From Phycisphaerae bacterium (GTDB lineage: Bacteria > Planctomycetota > Phycisphaerae > Sedimentisphaerales > Anaerohalosphaeraceae): a DNA stretch of 8,658 nucleotides. The position numbers and the translations under genes were made by a program. Below, piece by piece: positions 1 to 6,296 of this stretch. Location of the stretch: positions 1 through 8,658 of the forward strand of contig PXAQ01000052.1 of NCBI GenBank assembly GCA_003567095.1, given 5' to 3'. Under the pieces are notes generated by a model. The model saw only the letters and a program-made list of their open reading frames with translations, did not search any database and was not told where the DNA came from. How positions within the stretch are numbered: the first letter of the stretch is position 1; each line of letters starts with the position of its first letter.

Positions 1-499
1 AAAACTTGTCGTTGAATTTCTCTTTACCATATTCCGGTGTGGCGGTACAATAAATCGTATGCAGCCGTTCGCCCAGGGCGTCGTAAAAGGCAATAGAGCC
101 GCACATCGCCTCGCGCCATCCATCCTCATGCATCAGCATACAGGTGCCGTCCCGGCCCAGCGAAATGGAGCGAACCGGCCGTTCAAAAACCAGCAACTCG
201 TACTCCCATTCGCTTTCATAACACTGAGCGACCGAGCCGACGAAATCACTGAGCTTTTTGGCATAATTGCGCGACAGCTTTCGGCCGTTGTTTTCGAGCA
301 GGTCGTCACAGATGGCCTCGGCGCCGAAACGCGCATATTTACCCGAGACCATCTGGGCATACCGCGGAGTGGAGTTCAGGGCCAAACGCCCGTCCTGCTC
401 CAGCGGAACATAGGCCCGGCCGCCCTTGGAGGTCTGGTAGGTATGACGCTCCACCTGAACCGGCCCATAAGGCGCCTCATAGGTCTGGGGCACATAGGG
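1..499 (-). pseudogene. ISKra4-family transposase, 5'-truncated remnant, runs off window
   Basis: Reading the minus strand from 499 down to 1 gives about 166 uninterrupted codons. The product resembles the central part of ISKra4-type transposases: an APYGPVQVERHTYQTSKGG segment near the start, then GRDGTCMLMHEDGWREAM and LHTIYCTATPEYGK. The aspartate in GRDGT fits the first catalytic Asp of the DDE nuclease core in this family. The domain that normally precedes this part is absent: the in-frame codon before it is the TGA of the upstream permease gene, followed by CCC TAT GTG. A GTG at 493-491 could be called as a start, but it has no Shine-Dalgarno sequence. I therefore read this as a truncated insertion-sequence remnant rather than a working gene. 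The missing C-terminal part lies outside the window, so its state is unknown. Assignment is from remembered family motifs; the truncation is seen directly. Confidence 0.8.
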
Positions 500-1435
500 T
501 CAGGCCAGAGCCAAAACCGCCGCCAGCGACCCGATCGAAAGAATCGAGCTGACGACAATGATATCGGCGGCCAGGTTGGTGTCGCTGTCGAGCTGATCGG
601 CCAGCACCAGCGTGGACACCGCCGAAGGGACCGCCAGCAGCACCAGCACAACCAACATCTGACCGGTATCCAGCCCGAATGCCCGGCCCAGGAGAAAGCC
701 CGCTACCGGGCCGACCACGATTTTTATCGCCGCCGACCAGATGGCCGCCGAGGACGGCACGCCGCTTTTTCTGCCGGTAATCGTCGCGCCGGTGGCGATC
801 AGCGCAAGCGGCAAGGCCATCTGAGCGGCCGAATCCAGCGCACGCTGGATGGCCCAGGGCAATGCCAGCTCTGAAAACCCCCACAGCAGGCCCGCCGCGC
901 AGGACAGGATAAACGGGTTGGTGACCAGTTGACGGCCCACCCGCAGGGGCACATAGCGATCCAGCTTTTGATGACCCAGCAGCAGAACGACCACAGAGCC
1001 GACCAGATAAATCGGCATGGCCATCGCCAGCGCAAGCACGGCAACCTGGGTGGTCTGCTCGGCATCGGCGCCGGGCATCTCGGCAAGGCTGTAGGTCAGC
1101 ACCGGTAACCCCACGTAGACGGTGTTGCCGTGAAACGTGCCCTGCACGAACGCGCCAAGGCTGCGGCCGGACAGTTTCAGGACAGCCGCGACGCTATAAG
1201 CAACGATGACACACACCACAAGCGCGGCGGTGATGACCAAGAACGGCCCGGTGGCCCGACCCAGGTCAAACGCCGCCGTGGCCACCTCCACAAACAACAG
1301 GGCCGGCAAAGCGAAATAATAGACCAGCTTGCTGATGCCGCCGACCAGATCGCCCGACAGAAAATTGCTCTTGCGAAGGGCAAATCCAAGCCCAATCAAA
1401 AGAAAAACCGGAACCAGTGTATTGATTATATGCAT
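500..1435 (-). CDS. AEC-family (auxin efflux carrier-like) permease
   Basis: The product is 311 aa if it starts at the ATG at 1435, which places the hydrophobic first helix (MHIINTLVPVFLLIGLGFAL) right at the N-terminus as is usual for this family. The protein is almost entirely hydrophobic, with about ten membrane segments in two halves. Family-like signatures are FHGNTVYVGLPV (residues 101-112), TNPFILSCAAGL (172-183), ALPLALIATGATI (207-219) and AVPSAVSTLVLA (268-279). Length matches the usual 300-320 aa of inner-membrane AEC transporters, which export or import small organic anions; the substrate cannot be told from sequence. The frame is open upstream to 1588, and an ATG at 1444 is another possible start, but neither has a convincing ribosome binding site. 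The C-terminus looks complete, yet the stop codon directly touches the transposase remnant, so the last few residues could have been altered by that junction. Confidence 0.88.
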   Translation of the reverse strand: MHIINTLVPVFLLIGLGFALRKSNFLSGDLVGGISKLVYYFALPALLFVEVATAAFDLGRATGPFLVITAALVVCVIVAYSVAAVLKLSGRSLGAFVQGTFHGNTVYVGLPVLTYSLAEMPGADAEQTTQVAVLALAMAMPIYLVGSVVVLLLGHQKLDRYVPLRVGRQLVTNPFILSCAAGLLWGFSELALPWAIQRALDSAAQMALPLALIATGATITGRKSGVPSSAAIWSAAIKIVVGPVAGFLLGRAFGLDTGQMLVVLVLLAVPSAVSTLVLADQLDSDTNLAADIIVVSSILSIGSLAAVLALA

Positions 1436-1444
1436 AGAGTACAT

Positions 1445-1473
1445 TGTATAAACAGATTGCCTGAAAAATACAA
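1445..1473 (-). promoter_or_regulatory. Probable sigma-70-type promoter of the AEC permease gene
   Basis: On the minus strand TTGTAT (1473-1468) and TATACA (1450-1445) are separated by exactly 17 nt. The expected transcription start, about 6-8 nt past the -10 box, falls at or just before the ATG at 1435. The transcript would then be leaderless or nearly so, which fits the absence of a Shine-Dalgarno sequence. The -35 box is only a moderate match, so this is a sequence-based inference. Confidence 0.45.
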
Positions 1474-1484
1474 GGATATTGCCT
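1456..1484 (-). repeat. AGGCAAT direct repeat flanking the -35 box
   Basis: The minus strand carries AGGCAAT at 1484-1478 and again at 1462-1456. The two copies are 22 bp apart, close to two helical turns, and lie on either side of the proposed -35 hexamer of the permease promoter. The arrangement resembles paired half-sites of a transcription factor, but a 7-bp repeat can arise by chance. Confidence 0.35.
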
Positions 1485-1632
1485 AATCTGACTTCGGAAA
1501 CTGCCGTATTATTATGGCCCAATAAAATTGTCGCTCCGTTCGGCCAAAATATGTACGGTTGTGTTCGTTCTGTGAAATGTCCAGTCAAAATTAATCTTCA
1601 TTTTGGGCAGATTTTTGAAAACCGCACACAAA

Positions 1633-1674
1633 CTTATTCGTAATCACTCCTATGTACTTTAAAAACTGAATAAG
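1633..1674. repeat. 7-bp inverted repeat in the divergent intergenic region
   Basis: CTTATTC (1633-1639) is mirrored by GAATAAG (1668-1674) with 28 nt between. It lies in the AT-rich stretch just upstream of the PEP-CTERM-like gene. It could be an operator or a weak hairpin in the leader. I see no convincing -35/-10 pair for that gene in this stretch, so its promoter position is unresolved. Confidence 0.3.
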
Positions 1675-1691
1675 AAAAAGCTGATTATCGG

Positions 1692-1699
1692 AAAGGAGG
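1692..1699 (+). promoter_or_regulatory. Strong Shine-Dalgarno sequence (AAAGGAGG)
   Basis: AAAGGAGG ends 6 nt before the ATG at 1706. It is the closest match to the anti-Shine-Dalgarno consensus in the window and fixes the start of the PEP-CTERM-like protein. It suggests efficient translation of that gene. Confidence 0.85.
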
Positions 1700-1705
1700 C
1701 TGACC

Positions 1706-2383
1706 ATGAAAAGCAGCCTAACACACCAATTCGCAATAGGGGCAATCCTGCTGATTGCCGCAATCGGAGCATCGGTTTCGGCCGGGCCGTCATTTACGTT
1801 TACAGGCCTGTCCAACAATTCTGCTCACGACACACTGACTGGCCAGACACAATTTTCGGTCAAAATCGATGATGCCGGCCCCGGGCAGGTCTTATTTACC
1901 TTCCTGAACAGCGGCCCAGATCCGTCCTCCATCACGCAGATGTATTTCGACAATGGACCGGCCGGAAGCGGGGCCCTGGCATCGATTGATGGGTTTGAGC
2001 ATTCCAATCCAGCGTCAACATTTTCAGTCGGTGCAACTCCGTCCAACTTGTCGGGCTGGGCAGAGCTGGACCCGACCTTTCAGGCCACCGAGGGCCTGAC
2101 GGCATCGGCCGACAAACCGCAGCCCCACAACGGCGTCAATCCCGGCCAGTCACTGGGGATGTTGACAACACTCGCTTCGTCCTATACATTTACCGATGTA
2201 CTTGAGCAGATTTATTCTGGTTCACTGCGCATCGGGATCCACGCACAAGGGTTCGAAGGCGGCGGCAGCGAATCGTTCGTCCTGAGTCAACCACCTATCG
2301 TACCGACGCCCGGATCGCTGCTGTTGGCGACCATTGGACTGGGCGTACTCAGAACCCTGCAATACCGTCGTCGGTTTGCCTAA
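1706..2383 (+). CDS. Secreted PEP-CTERM-like sorting-domain protein
   Basis: The 225-aa product has the three-part layout of PEP-CTERM proteins. Residues 1-26 form a Sec signal peptide with a charged start, a hydrophobic core (AIGAILLIAAIGA) and a likely cleavage site after SVSA. The mature part is polar, low in cysteine and rich in Ser, Thr, Gly and Asn; I do not recognise a domain in it. The last 26 residues (200-225) give the sorting tail: a PTPGS motif in place of the classical PEP, a hydrophobic helix (LLLATIGLGVL) and a final basic cluster (YRRRFA). In known systems such tails are recognised by an exosortase and the protein goes to the surface or extracellular matrix. No exosortase gene lies in this window. 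The gene stands alone, with a strong ribosome binding site in front and a long terminator hairpin behind, so it is probably monocistronic. Confidence 0.85.
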   Translation: MKSSLTHQFAIGAILLIAAIGASVSAGPSFTFTGLSNNSAHDTLTGQTQFSVKIDDAGPGQVLFTFLNSGPDPSSITQMYFDNGPAGSGALASIDGFEHSNPASTFSVGATPSNLSGWAELDPTFQATEGLTASADKPQPHNGVNPGQSLGMLTTLASSYTFTDVLEQIYSGSLRIGIHAQGFEGGGSESFVLSQPPIVPTPGSLLLATIGLGVLRTLQYRRRFA

Positions 2384-2397
2384 AACGGTTAAGAGCC

Positions 2398-2444
2398 AAT
2401 AAGAAAAACCGGAGACCGAGGGGAGCTCCGGTTTTCTTATTTTT
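2398..2444 (+). terminator. Rho-independent terminator after the PEP-CTERM-like gene
   Basis: AATAAGAAAAACCGGAG (2398-2414) pairs with CTCCGGTTTTCTTATT (2426-2441), giving a 16-bp stem with one bulged A and an 11-nt loop, followed by more T residues. The stop codon is 15 nt upstream. The A-rich left arm and T-rich right arm mean it could work in both directions. Confidence 0.85.
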
Positions 2445-2477
2445 ACATGGCCCATGGAAGCATATCGAAACCCATCC

Positions 2478-2507
2478 TTGACAGAAGCAGTCAGGACTGT
2501 CTATCCT
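2478..2507 (+). promoter_or_regulatory. Probable sigma-70-type promoter of the kinase-like gene
   Basis: A perfect TTGACA (2478-2483) is followed after 18 nt by TATCCT (2502-2507). The expected start near 2514 leaves a leader of about 38 nt before the GTG at 2552. A GATAAT at 2512-2517 is too far from this -35 box to be its partner. The spacer contains nested inverted repeats, described under findings. Confidence 0.55.
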
Positions 2508-2551
2508 GTCAGATAATTTTAGTTCAATAGAGCTTCCATCCAGGACCGGGT

Positions 2552-3367
2552 GTGCGTAACCATTTGAAAAACGCGCTGTACGCATGCGGCACGAAAGGCT
2601 TGCCGAGATCTGTTTTTATAGCGGATCGGCAGTGGTCTCTGGTGCGCACATTTAAGCACGACTTCTTTGCGGCCACCGGACTTTACCAGGAAACGCTGCA
2701 TTCGCAGCGCCAGGGCGATGCGCCGGGTCGAATTGTCCTGAAAATCGGCCGTCATCAGTCCTTTCTTGGCCTGCCGCTGGGCTGGCTCGGGCGGTTTCTG
2801 ACACGGCGCGAAGTCCGTCTTTTGCAGCATCTTGATTCTCTGGAGCAGGTGCCCTGCCTTGTAAGTGAGTTTGGTCGAAACGGCTTTGCGTACTATTATA
2901 TCGAAGGCCGATCCCTTGACGAAAAGCCGGACGTGCCGGATTGCTTTTTTGAGGACCTGACAAAGCTTCTGGACACGATACATCGGCTGGATGTGTGCTA
3001 CCTGGATTTCAACAAACGCGGCAATATCCTGATCGGGGCCGATAAGCGGCCGTACCTGATTGATTTCCAGATTTCAATACGACTGGCCAGGCGCTGGTGC
3101 AAGCCCCTGCGCACCATGCTCCAGCGTGAAGACCGCTATCACCTGCTCAAACACAAAAGCCGGCTTCGCCCCGATCTGATGACCGAGGCCGAGATGGAGC
3201 ACGCCCAGAGGCGCAGCGCGGTCATTCGGATCCACCGCTTCCTGACTGTGCCGCTGCGCACCGCACGGCGACGTCTGCTGCGGCGGCTGCACCGCAAAGG
3301 CCTGCTCGAACGCGACGACAGTTTTGACCCCACACCGGAAAACGACCCGTCCCGGTTCGAATCCTGA
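2552..3367 (+). CDS. Divergent small kinase-fold protein (RIO/WaaP-like)
   Basis: The 271-aa product starts at a GTG preceded by AGGA with 6-nt spacing; an in-frame TAG at 2528 limits upstream choices. Kinase-fold landmarks appear in order: IVLKIG with a candidate ATP-binding Lys64, a candidate helix-C Glu87 in RREVRLL, a hinge-like YYYIEGRSL (114-122), a catalytic-loop-like YLDFNKRGNILI (150-161, Asp152 and Asn158), and LIDFQ (169-173) in the position of DFG with Asp171. The usual HRD His is Tyr here, and Asp152 to Asn158 is one residue longer than the common D-x4-N spacing. The N-lobe is very short. Residues 175-250 are strongly basic with repeated Arg clusters, suggesting contact with membrane or nucleic acid. 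RIO-type, lipopolysaccharide-core (WaaP-type) and aminoglycoside-type kinases share this fold, so the substrate could be protein, sugar or lipid. It stands alone between a terminator and a convergent gene. Confidence 0.7.
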   Translation: MRNHLKNALYACGTKGLPRSVFIADRQWSLVRTFKHDFFAATGLYQETLHSQRQGDAPGRIVLKIGRHQSFLGLPLGWLGRFLTRREVRLLQHLDSLEQVPCLVSEFGRNGFAYYYIEGRSLDEKPDVPDCFFEDLTKLLDTIHRLDVCYLDFNKRGNILIGADKRPYLIDFQISIRLARRWCKPLRTMLQREDRYHLLKHKSRLRPDLMTEAEMEHAQRRSAVIRIHRFLTVPLRTARRRLLRRLHRKGLLERDDSFDPTPENDPSRFES

Positions 3368-3472
3368 ACGAAGGGGCCTTCTTATATTGTGGGTGATGGA
3401 AATATATCGCAGCACGGGCCCGGATTACGGTATACTTGACCCATAATTTAGATTTAATGGCGATACGGTTTT

Positions 3473-4342
3473 TTACAACAGCATTGAGGCGATGACGCTG
3501 GTGGCGTTGAAGAAGATATGGATGCAGATGGGGCGAAACAGGGAGCCGCTGCGCTCGTAGGCGTAGCCCATCGCGCAAGACAGGGCAAAAATACCCGGTG
3601 CGTGATAGGGCGAATGGACGATGGCAAACAGGGCCGAGGTGATCAGGATAGCCGGCCAGACGCCGGGCAGCACGCCACGAAAGGCCGACTGCAGCAGCCC
3701 GCGAAACAACAGCTCCTCCATCACCGGGACCACCCCCGCCAGCAGGACGACCATAAGGGCTTGTGCCCAAACCAGGTCTGTATCGGCCAGATCTTTCAGG
3801 CTCTCGTGCACCGGAAACGCAAAATCATCGCCGGCGATCAGTCTGCCGATGACCATGACCAGCCATATTCCGCCGATGACCAGCGGATAGACTGCCAGCA
3901 AATTGACCGCCGCCCAACCGGCATCGGCCCCCAGCGTTTTGGGATTCAGCCCGAAGCCTTTCAGCCCCCGGGCGAACAGGCGACGCGCTGCAACAAGAAT
4001 AACCGCGATGACCGCCGCATTCAGCGCAAGCAGGGCCAGGTATTGGGCGGCCACCTGACGGTCATGTGCCACATCCTCATAGGCCTGCTCGATCCACACG
4101 ATGGACTGGGAAAACCCGATCGCCCACGCAAAAAAGATCAAGAACGGCAGGAACACAGGCACGCTGTGCCGGCGGGTCGGGGCGGCGGCCAGCGTTTTGG
4201 GCCCGCCGTACTGCCGCAGCCAGACGGTCAGGATGACAAGCCCGGCAACGAACAGCACCGCACTGAGCCAATCAAAAGCCGGCTCAGGCGTTTCGAGTAC
4301 CTCGGCGGCCATATCCGCCAATTGTATTGCCATAATCCGCAT
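3473..4342 (-). CDS. CPBP-family intramembrane metalloprotease
   Basis: The 289-aa membrane protein has several hydrophobic helices and the three motifs of the CPBP (Abi) family in its C-terminal third: EELLFRG (EE at 209-210, Arg214), FAIVHSPY (His243) and IHIFFNA (His275, Asn279). In characterised relatives such as Rce1 the glutamates and histidines form the active site inside the membrane. Bacterial members act in prenyl-protein-like processing, bacteriocin immunity or regulated proteolysis; which applies here is unknown. Residues 1-25 are acidic and probably cytoplasmic, and the first helix is near 27-42. Two starts are possible, ATG at 4342 or ATG at 4333; neither has a strong Shine-Dalgarno sequence. 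The gene is divergent from murA with 95 bp between the chosen starts, and convergent with the kinase-like gene with 105 bp between stops. That 105-bp stretch holds only a weak hairpin (GAAGGGGCCTTC, 3370-3381). Confidence 0.88.
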   Translation of the reverse strand: MRIMAIQLADMAAEVLETPEPAFDWLSAVLFVAGLVILTVWLRQYGGPKTLAAAPTRRHSVPVFLPFLIFFAWAIGFSQSIVWIEQAYEDVAHDRQVAAQYLALLALNAAVIAVILVAARRLFARGLKGFGLNPKTLGADAGWAAVNLLAVYPLVIGGIWLVMVIGRLIAGDDFAFPVHESLKDLADTDLVWAQALMVVLLAGVVPVMEELLFRGLLQSAFRGVLPGVWPAILITSALFAIVHSPYHAPGIFALSCAMGYAYERSGSLFRPICIHIFFNATSVIASMLL

Positions 4343-4368
4343 TTTCCGGATTCTTTCGCGAAGTTCAA

Positions 4369-4397
4369 TTGCCTTTTGAAACCACTGATGTTATAGT
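4369..4397 (+). promoter_or_regulatory. Probable murA promoter
   Basis: TTGCCT (4369-4374) and TATAGT (4392-4397) are separated by 17 nt. A start near 4404 gives a leader of about 34 nt before the murA ATG at 4438. The same -10 hexamer, TATAGT, occurs at the tRNA-Gly promoter in this window, which supports the reading. The -35 box lies inside a TTCAA-N7-TTGAA inverted repeat (4364-4380). Confidence 0.65.
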
Positions 4398-4437
4398 ACA
4401 GGCCGCTCAGTTTTGCAAGAAACCCGGGAATAAACGT

Positions 4438-5709
4438 ATGGATATTTTTGAGATTGACGGACCGGTAAAGCTGTCGGGCACGATTGAGGTAGCCGGGGCG
4501 AAAAATGCCGCGCTGCCGATTATGGCCGCTGCGCTGCTGGCGCCGGGCGAGACGGTCATCCCAAACGCGCCCAATCTGGCCGATATCCGCTCCTTTGAGA
4601 GCCTGCTGACCAGCCTCGGCGCAAAGGTCAGCCGCGACTCAACGAACGGACTGCATATCGACGCGACCACCATCGATACCCCCGTCGGCGAATACGAGAT
4701 TGTGCGCAAGATGCGGGCCAGTATCTGTATTCTCGGGCCGCTTCTGGCCCGCTGCGGCAAGGTGAAGGTCTCCATGCCCGGCGGCTGCGCGATCGGCGAC
4801 AGGCCGGTGGACATTCACCTCCGCGGCCTCAAGGCGCTGGGCGCCCGCATTTACCTGGAAAACGGCTATATCGTGGCCGAGGCGCCGGCCGGGGGACTGG
4901 TCGGGGCGCAAATCTTCCTCGGCGGCCCGTTCGGCTCGACCGTACTGGGCACGGACAATGTGATGATGGCCGCGACGCTGGCCAAGGGTACGACGGTCAT
5001 CGAATCGGCGGCCTGTGAGCCGGAGGTGGCGGATCTGGCCCACTGTCTGAACGCGATGGGCGCTAAGATCCGCGGCATCGGCTCGCCGCGGCTGGTGATT
5101 GAAGGCGTTGCGGAGCTTAAGCCCGTGACCCGTCCGGTGATCGGCGACCGCATCGAGGCCGGCACGTTTATGGTCGCGGCCGCGATTACCCAAAGCCGCC
5201 TGCACATCCGCAATTGCGATCTGGATAATATGGTCGCGGTCGCCGATCGGCTTCGCAGCATCGGGGCGGTCGTGGAGCCGGCCGATGACGGGTGCGAGGT
5301 GGTGATGAGCGGCGCAATTCGCCCGGCCGATATTACAACTCAGCCGTATCCGGGCTTTCCAACCGACTTGCAGGCCCAGTTTATGGCATTGCTGGCGCTG
5401 GCCGAGGGCAACAGCGTGATTACCGAAAAGATCTATCCCGATCGGTTTATGCACGTGGCCGAGATGAACCGGATGGCCGCCAATCTGCGAAAGGAAGGGC
5501 CCAACGTGATTGTCGCCGGTGTCGAGAAACTGATCGCCGCGCCCGTGATGGCCTCGGATTTGCGGGCTTCGGCGGCGCTGGTGCTGGCGGGCCTGGCGGC
5601 TCACGGCACGACGGTGGTTCAGCGCGTCTATCACATCGATCGCGGCTATGAGAACATCGAGGAAAAACTCAACGGCGTCGGCGCCGCCATCCGCCGAGTC
5701 GATGTTTGA
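4438..5709 (+). CDS. murA: UDP-N-acetylglucosamine 1-carboxyvinyltransferase MurA
   Basis: MurA catalyses the first committed step of peptidoglycan synthesis in the cytoplasm, transferring enolpyruvate from PEP to UDP-GlcNAc. The 423-aa length is normal. Key residues are present: Lys22 in AGAKNAALPI, the fosfomycin-target Cys117 in PGGCAIGDRPVD (equivalent of E. coli Cys115), Asp310 in PGFPTDLQAQF (E. coli Asp305) and Arg402 in HIDRGYE (E. coli Arg397). Because the loop residue is Cys and not Asp, the enzyme is expected to be fosfomycin-sensitive; this is an inference. I chose the ATG at 4438 because MDIFEIDGPVKLSG aligns with the usual MurA N-terminus; a GGGA lies 8 nt upstream. An earlier in-frame start would add residues unlike the family. 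A nitroreductase gene follows after 20 nt, so the two are probably cotranscribed; no other cell-wall genes are nearby. Confidence 0.97.
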   Translation: MDIFEIDGPVKLSGTIEVAGAKNAALPIMAAALLAPGETVIPNAPNLADIRSFESLLTSLGAKVSRDSTNGLHIDATTIDTPVGEYEIVRKMRASICILGPLLARCGKVKVSMPGGCAIGDRPVDIHLRGLKALGARIYLENGYIVAEAPAGGLVGAQIFLGGPFGSTVLGTDNVMMAATLAKGTTVIESAACEPEVADLAHCLNAMGAKIRGIGSPRLVIEGVAELKPVTRPVIGDRIEAGTFMVAAAITQSRLHIRNCDLDNMVAVADRLRSIGAVVEPADDGCEVVMSGAIRPADITTQPYPGFPTDLQAQFMALLALAEGNSVITEKIYPDRFMHVAEMNRMAANLRKEGPNVIVAGVEKLIAAPVMASDLRASAALVLAGLAAHGTTVVQRVYHIDRGYENIEEKLNGVGAAIRRVDV

Positions 5710-5729
5710 TTCAACTATTTGGAGATCAA

Positions 5730-6269
5730 ATGGATTTGTTTGAAGCAATCAAAAAACGGCATTCGTATCGCGGCGGGTTTGAAGAGACACCCGTACCGCG
5801 CGAGGATCTGCGGCAGATTGTCCAGGCCGGACTGGATGCGCCGTCGGGGCGAAATGCTCAGACGACGCAGTTTGTGATTGTCGATGAGCCGGAGCTGGTG
5901 CGCCGCATCGGCCCCATGCACGACCGCAACAAGGCCATGCAGCAGGCCCGGGCGTTTATCGCCTGTGTCCTTGACCACGAGCCCGAGCCGGTGTATGAGG
6001 GGATGTCCTTCCAGGTGGAGGACTGCGCCGCGGCGGTGGAGAATATGCTGCTGGCGATCACGGTCCTGGGTTACGGCAGCGTGTGGATTGACGGCTGGCT
6101 GCGCGTGGACGGACGTGCCGAGACCATCGGCAAGCTGCTCAACGTCCCGGCCGGCAAATACGTCCGCATCCTGCTGCCGGTCGGCGTGCCGGCCGAAACC
6201 GTCAAACAGCCGCCCAAAAAGCCCTTCGAGCAGCGGGCGTGGTTTAACGGGTGGGCCTCAAATACATAG
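5730..6269 (+). CDS. Nitroreductase-family FMN-dependent oxidoreductase
   Basis: The 179-aa product matches small single-domain nitroreductases. FMN-binding landmarks are RHSYR (10-14), APSGRNAQ (37-44) and GYGSVWIDGW (114-123), and the C-terminal part ILLPVGVPAE (147-156) is the usual last strand region. Such enzymes use NAD(P)H to reduce nitro compounds, quinones or flavins, and act as dimers in the cytoplasm; the true substrate cannot be read from sequence. I chose the ATG at 5730 because GGAG lies 5 nt upstream. An in-frame TTG at 5706 would overlap the murA stop as TTGA, but it adds residues before the typical MDLFEAIKKRHS start. The 20-nt gap to murA suggests an operon. The gene converges on the M48 protease gene with only 27 bp between stop codons and no clear terminator in that gap. 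Confidence 0.92.
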   Translation: MDLFEAIKKRHSYRGGFEETPVPREDLRQIVQAGLDAPSGRNAQTTQFVIVDEPELVRRIGPMHDRNKAMQQARAFIACVLDHEPEPVYEGMSFQVEDCAAAVENMLLAITVLGYGSVWIDGWLRVDGRAETIGKLLNVPAGKYVRILLPVGVPAETVKQPPKKPFEQRAWFNGWASNT

Positions 6270-6296
6270 CCGCAGCCGCATAGGGTCAAAAACAAA

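Noticed and set aside
59..874. 271-aa plus-strand ORF
   Set aside because: It spans antisense to both the transposase remnant and the permease, crossing their boundary, and has no recognisable domain.
1436..1588. N-terminal extension of the permease to 1588
   Set aside because: The extra 51 residues are polar, lie before the usual family start, and would contain the proposed promoter.
1591..1818. Short minus-strand ORF of 75 aa across the start of the PEP-CTERM-like gene
   Set aside because: No ribosome binding site, no recognisable domain, and it overlaps a well-supported gene start.
3518..4396. 292-aa plus-strand ORF
   Set aside because: It is antisense to the CPBP protease gene, which has all three family motifs; the translation is low-complexity Gln, Arg and Asp.
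4639..5748. 369-aa minus-strand ORF
   Set aside because: It lies antisense to murA, whose product has all its catalytic residues; the long open frame reflects GC-rich codon bias, and the protein is rich in His, Arg and Gln with no family signature.
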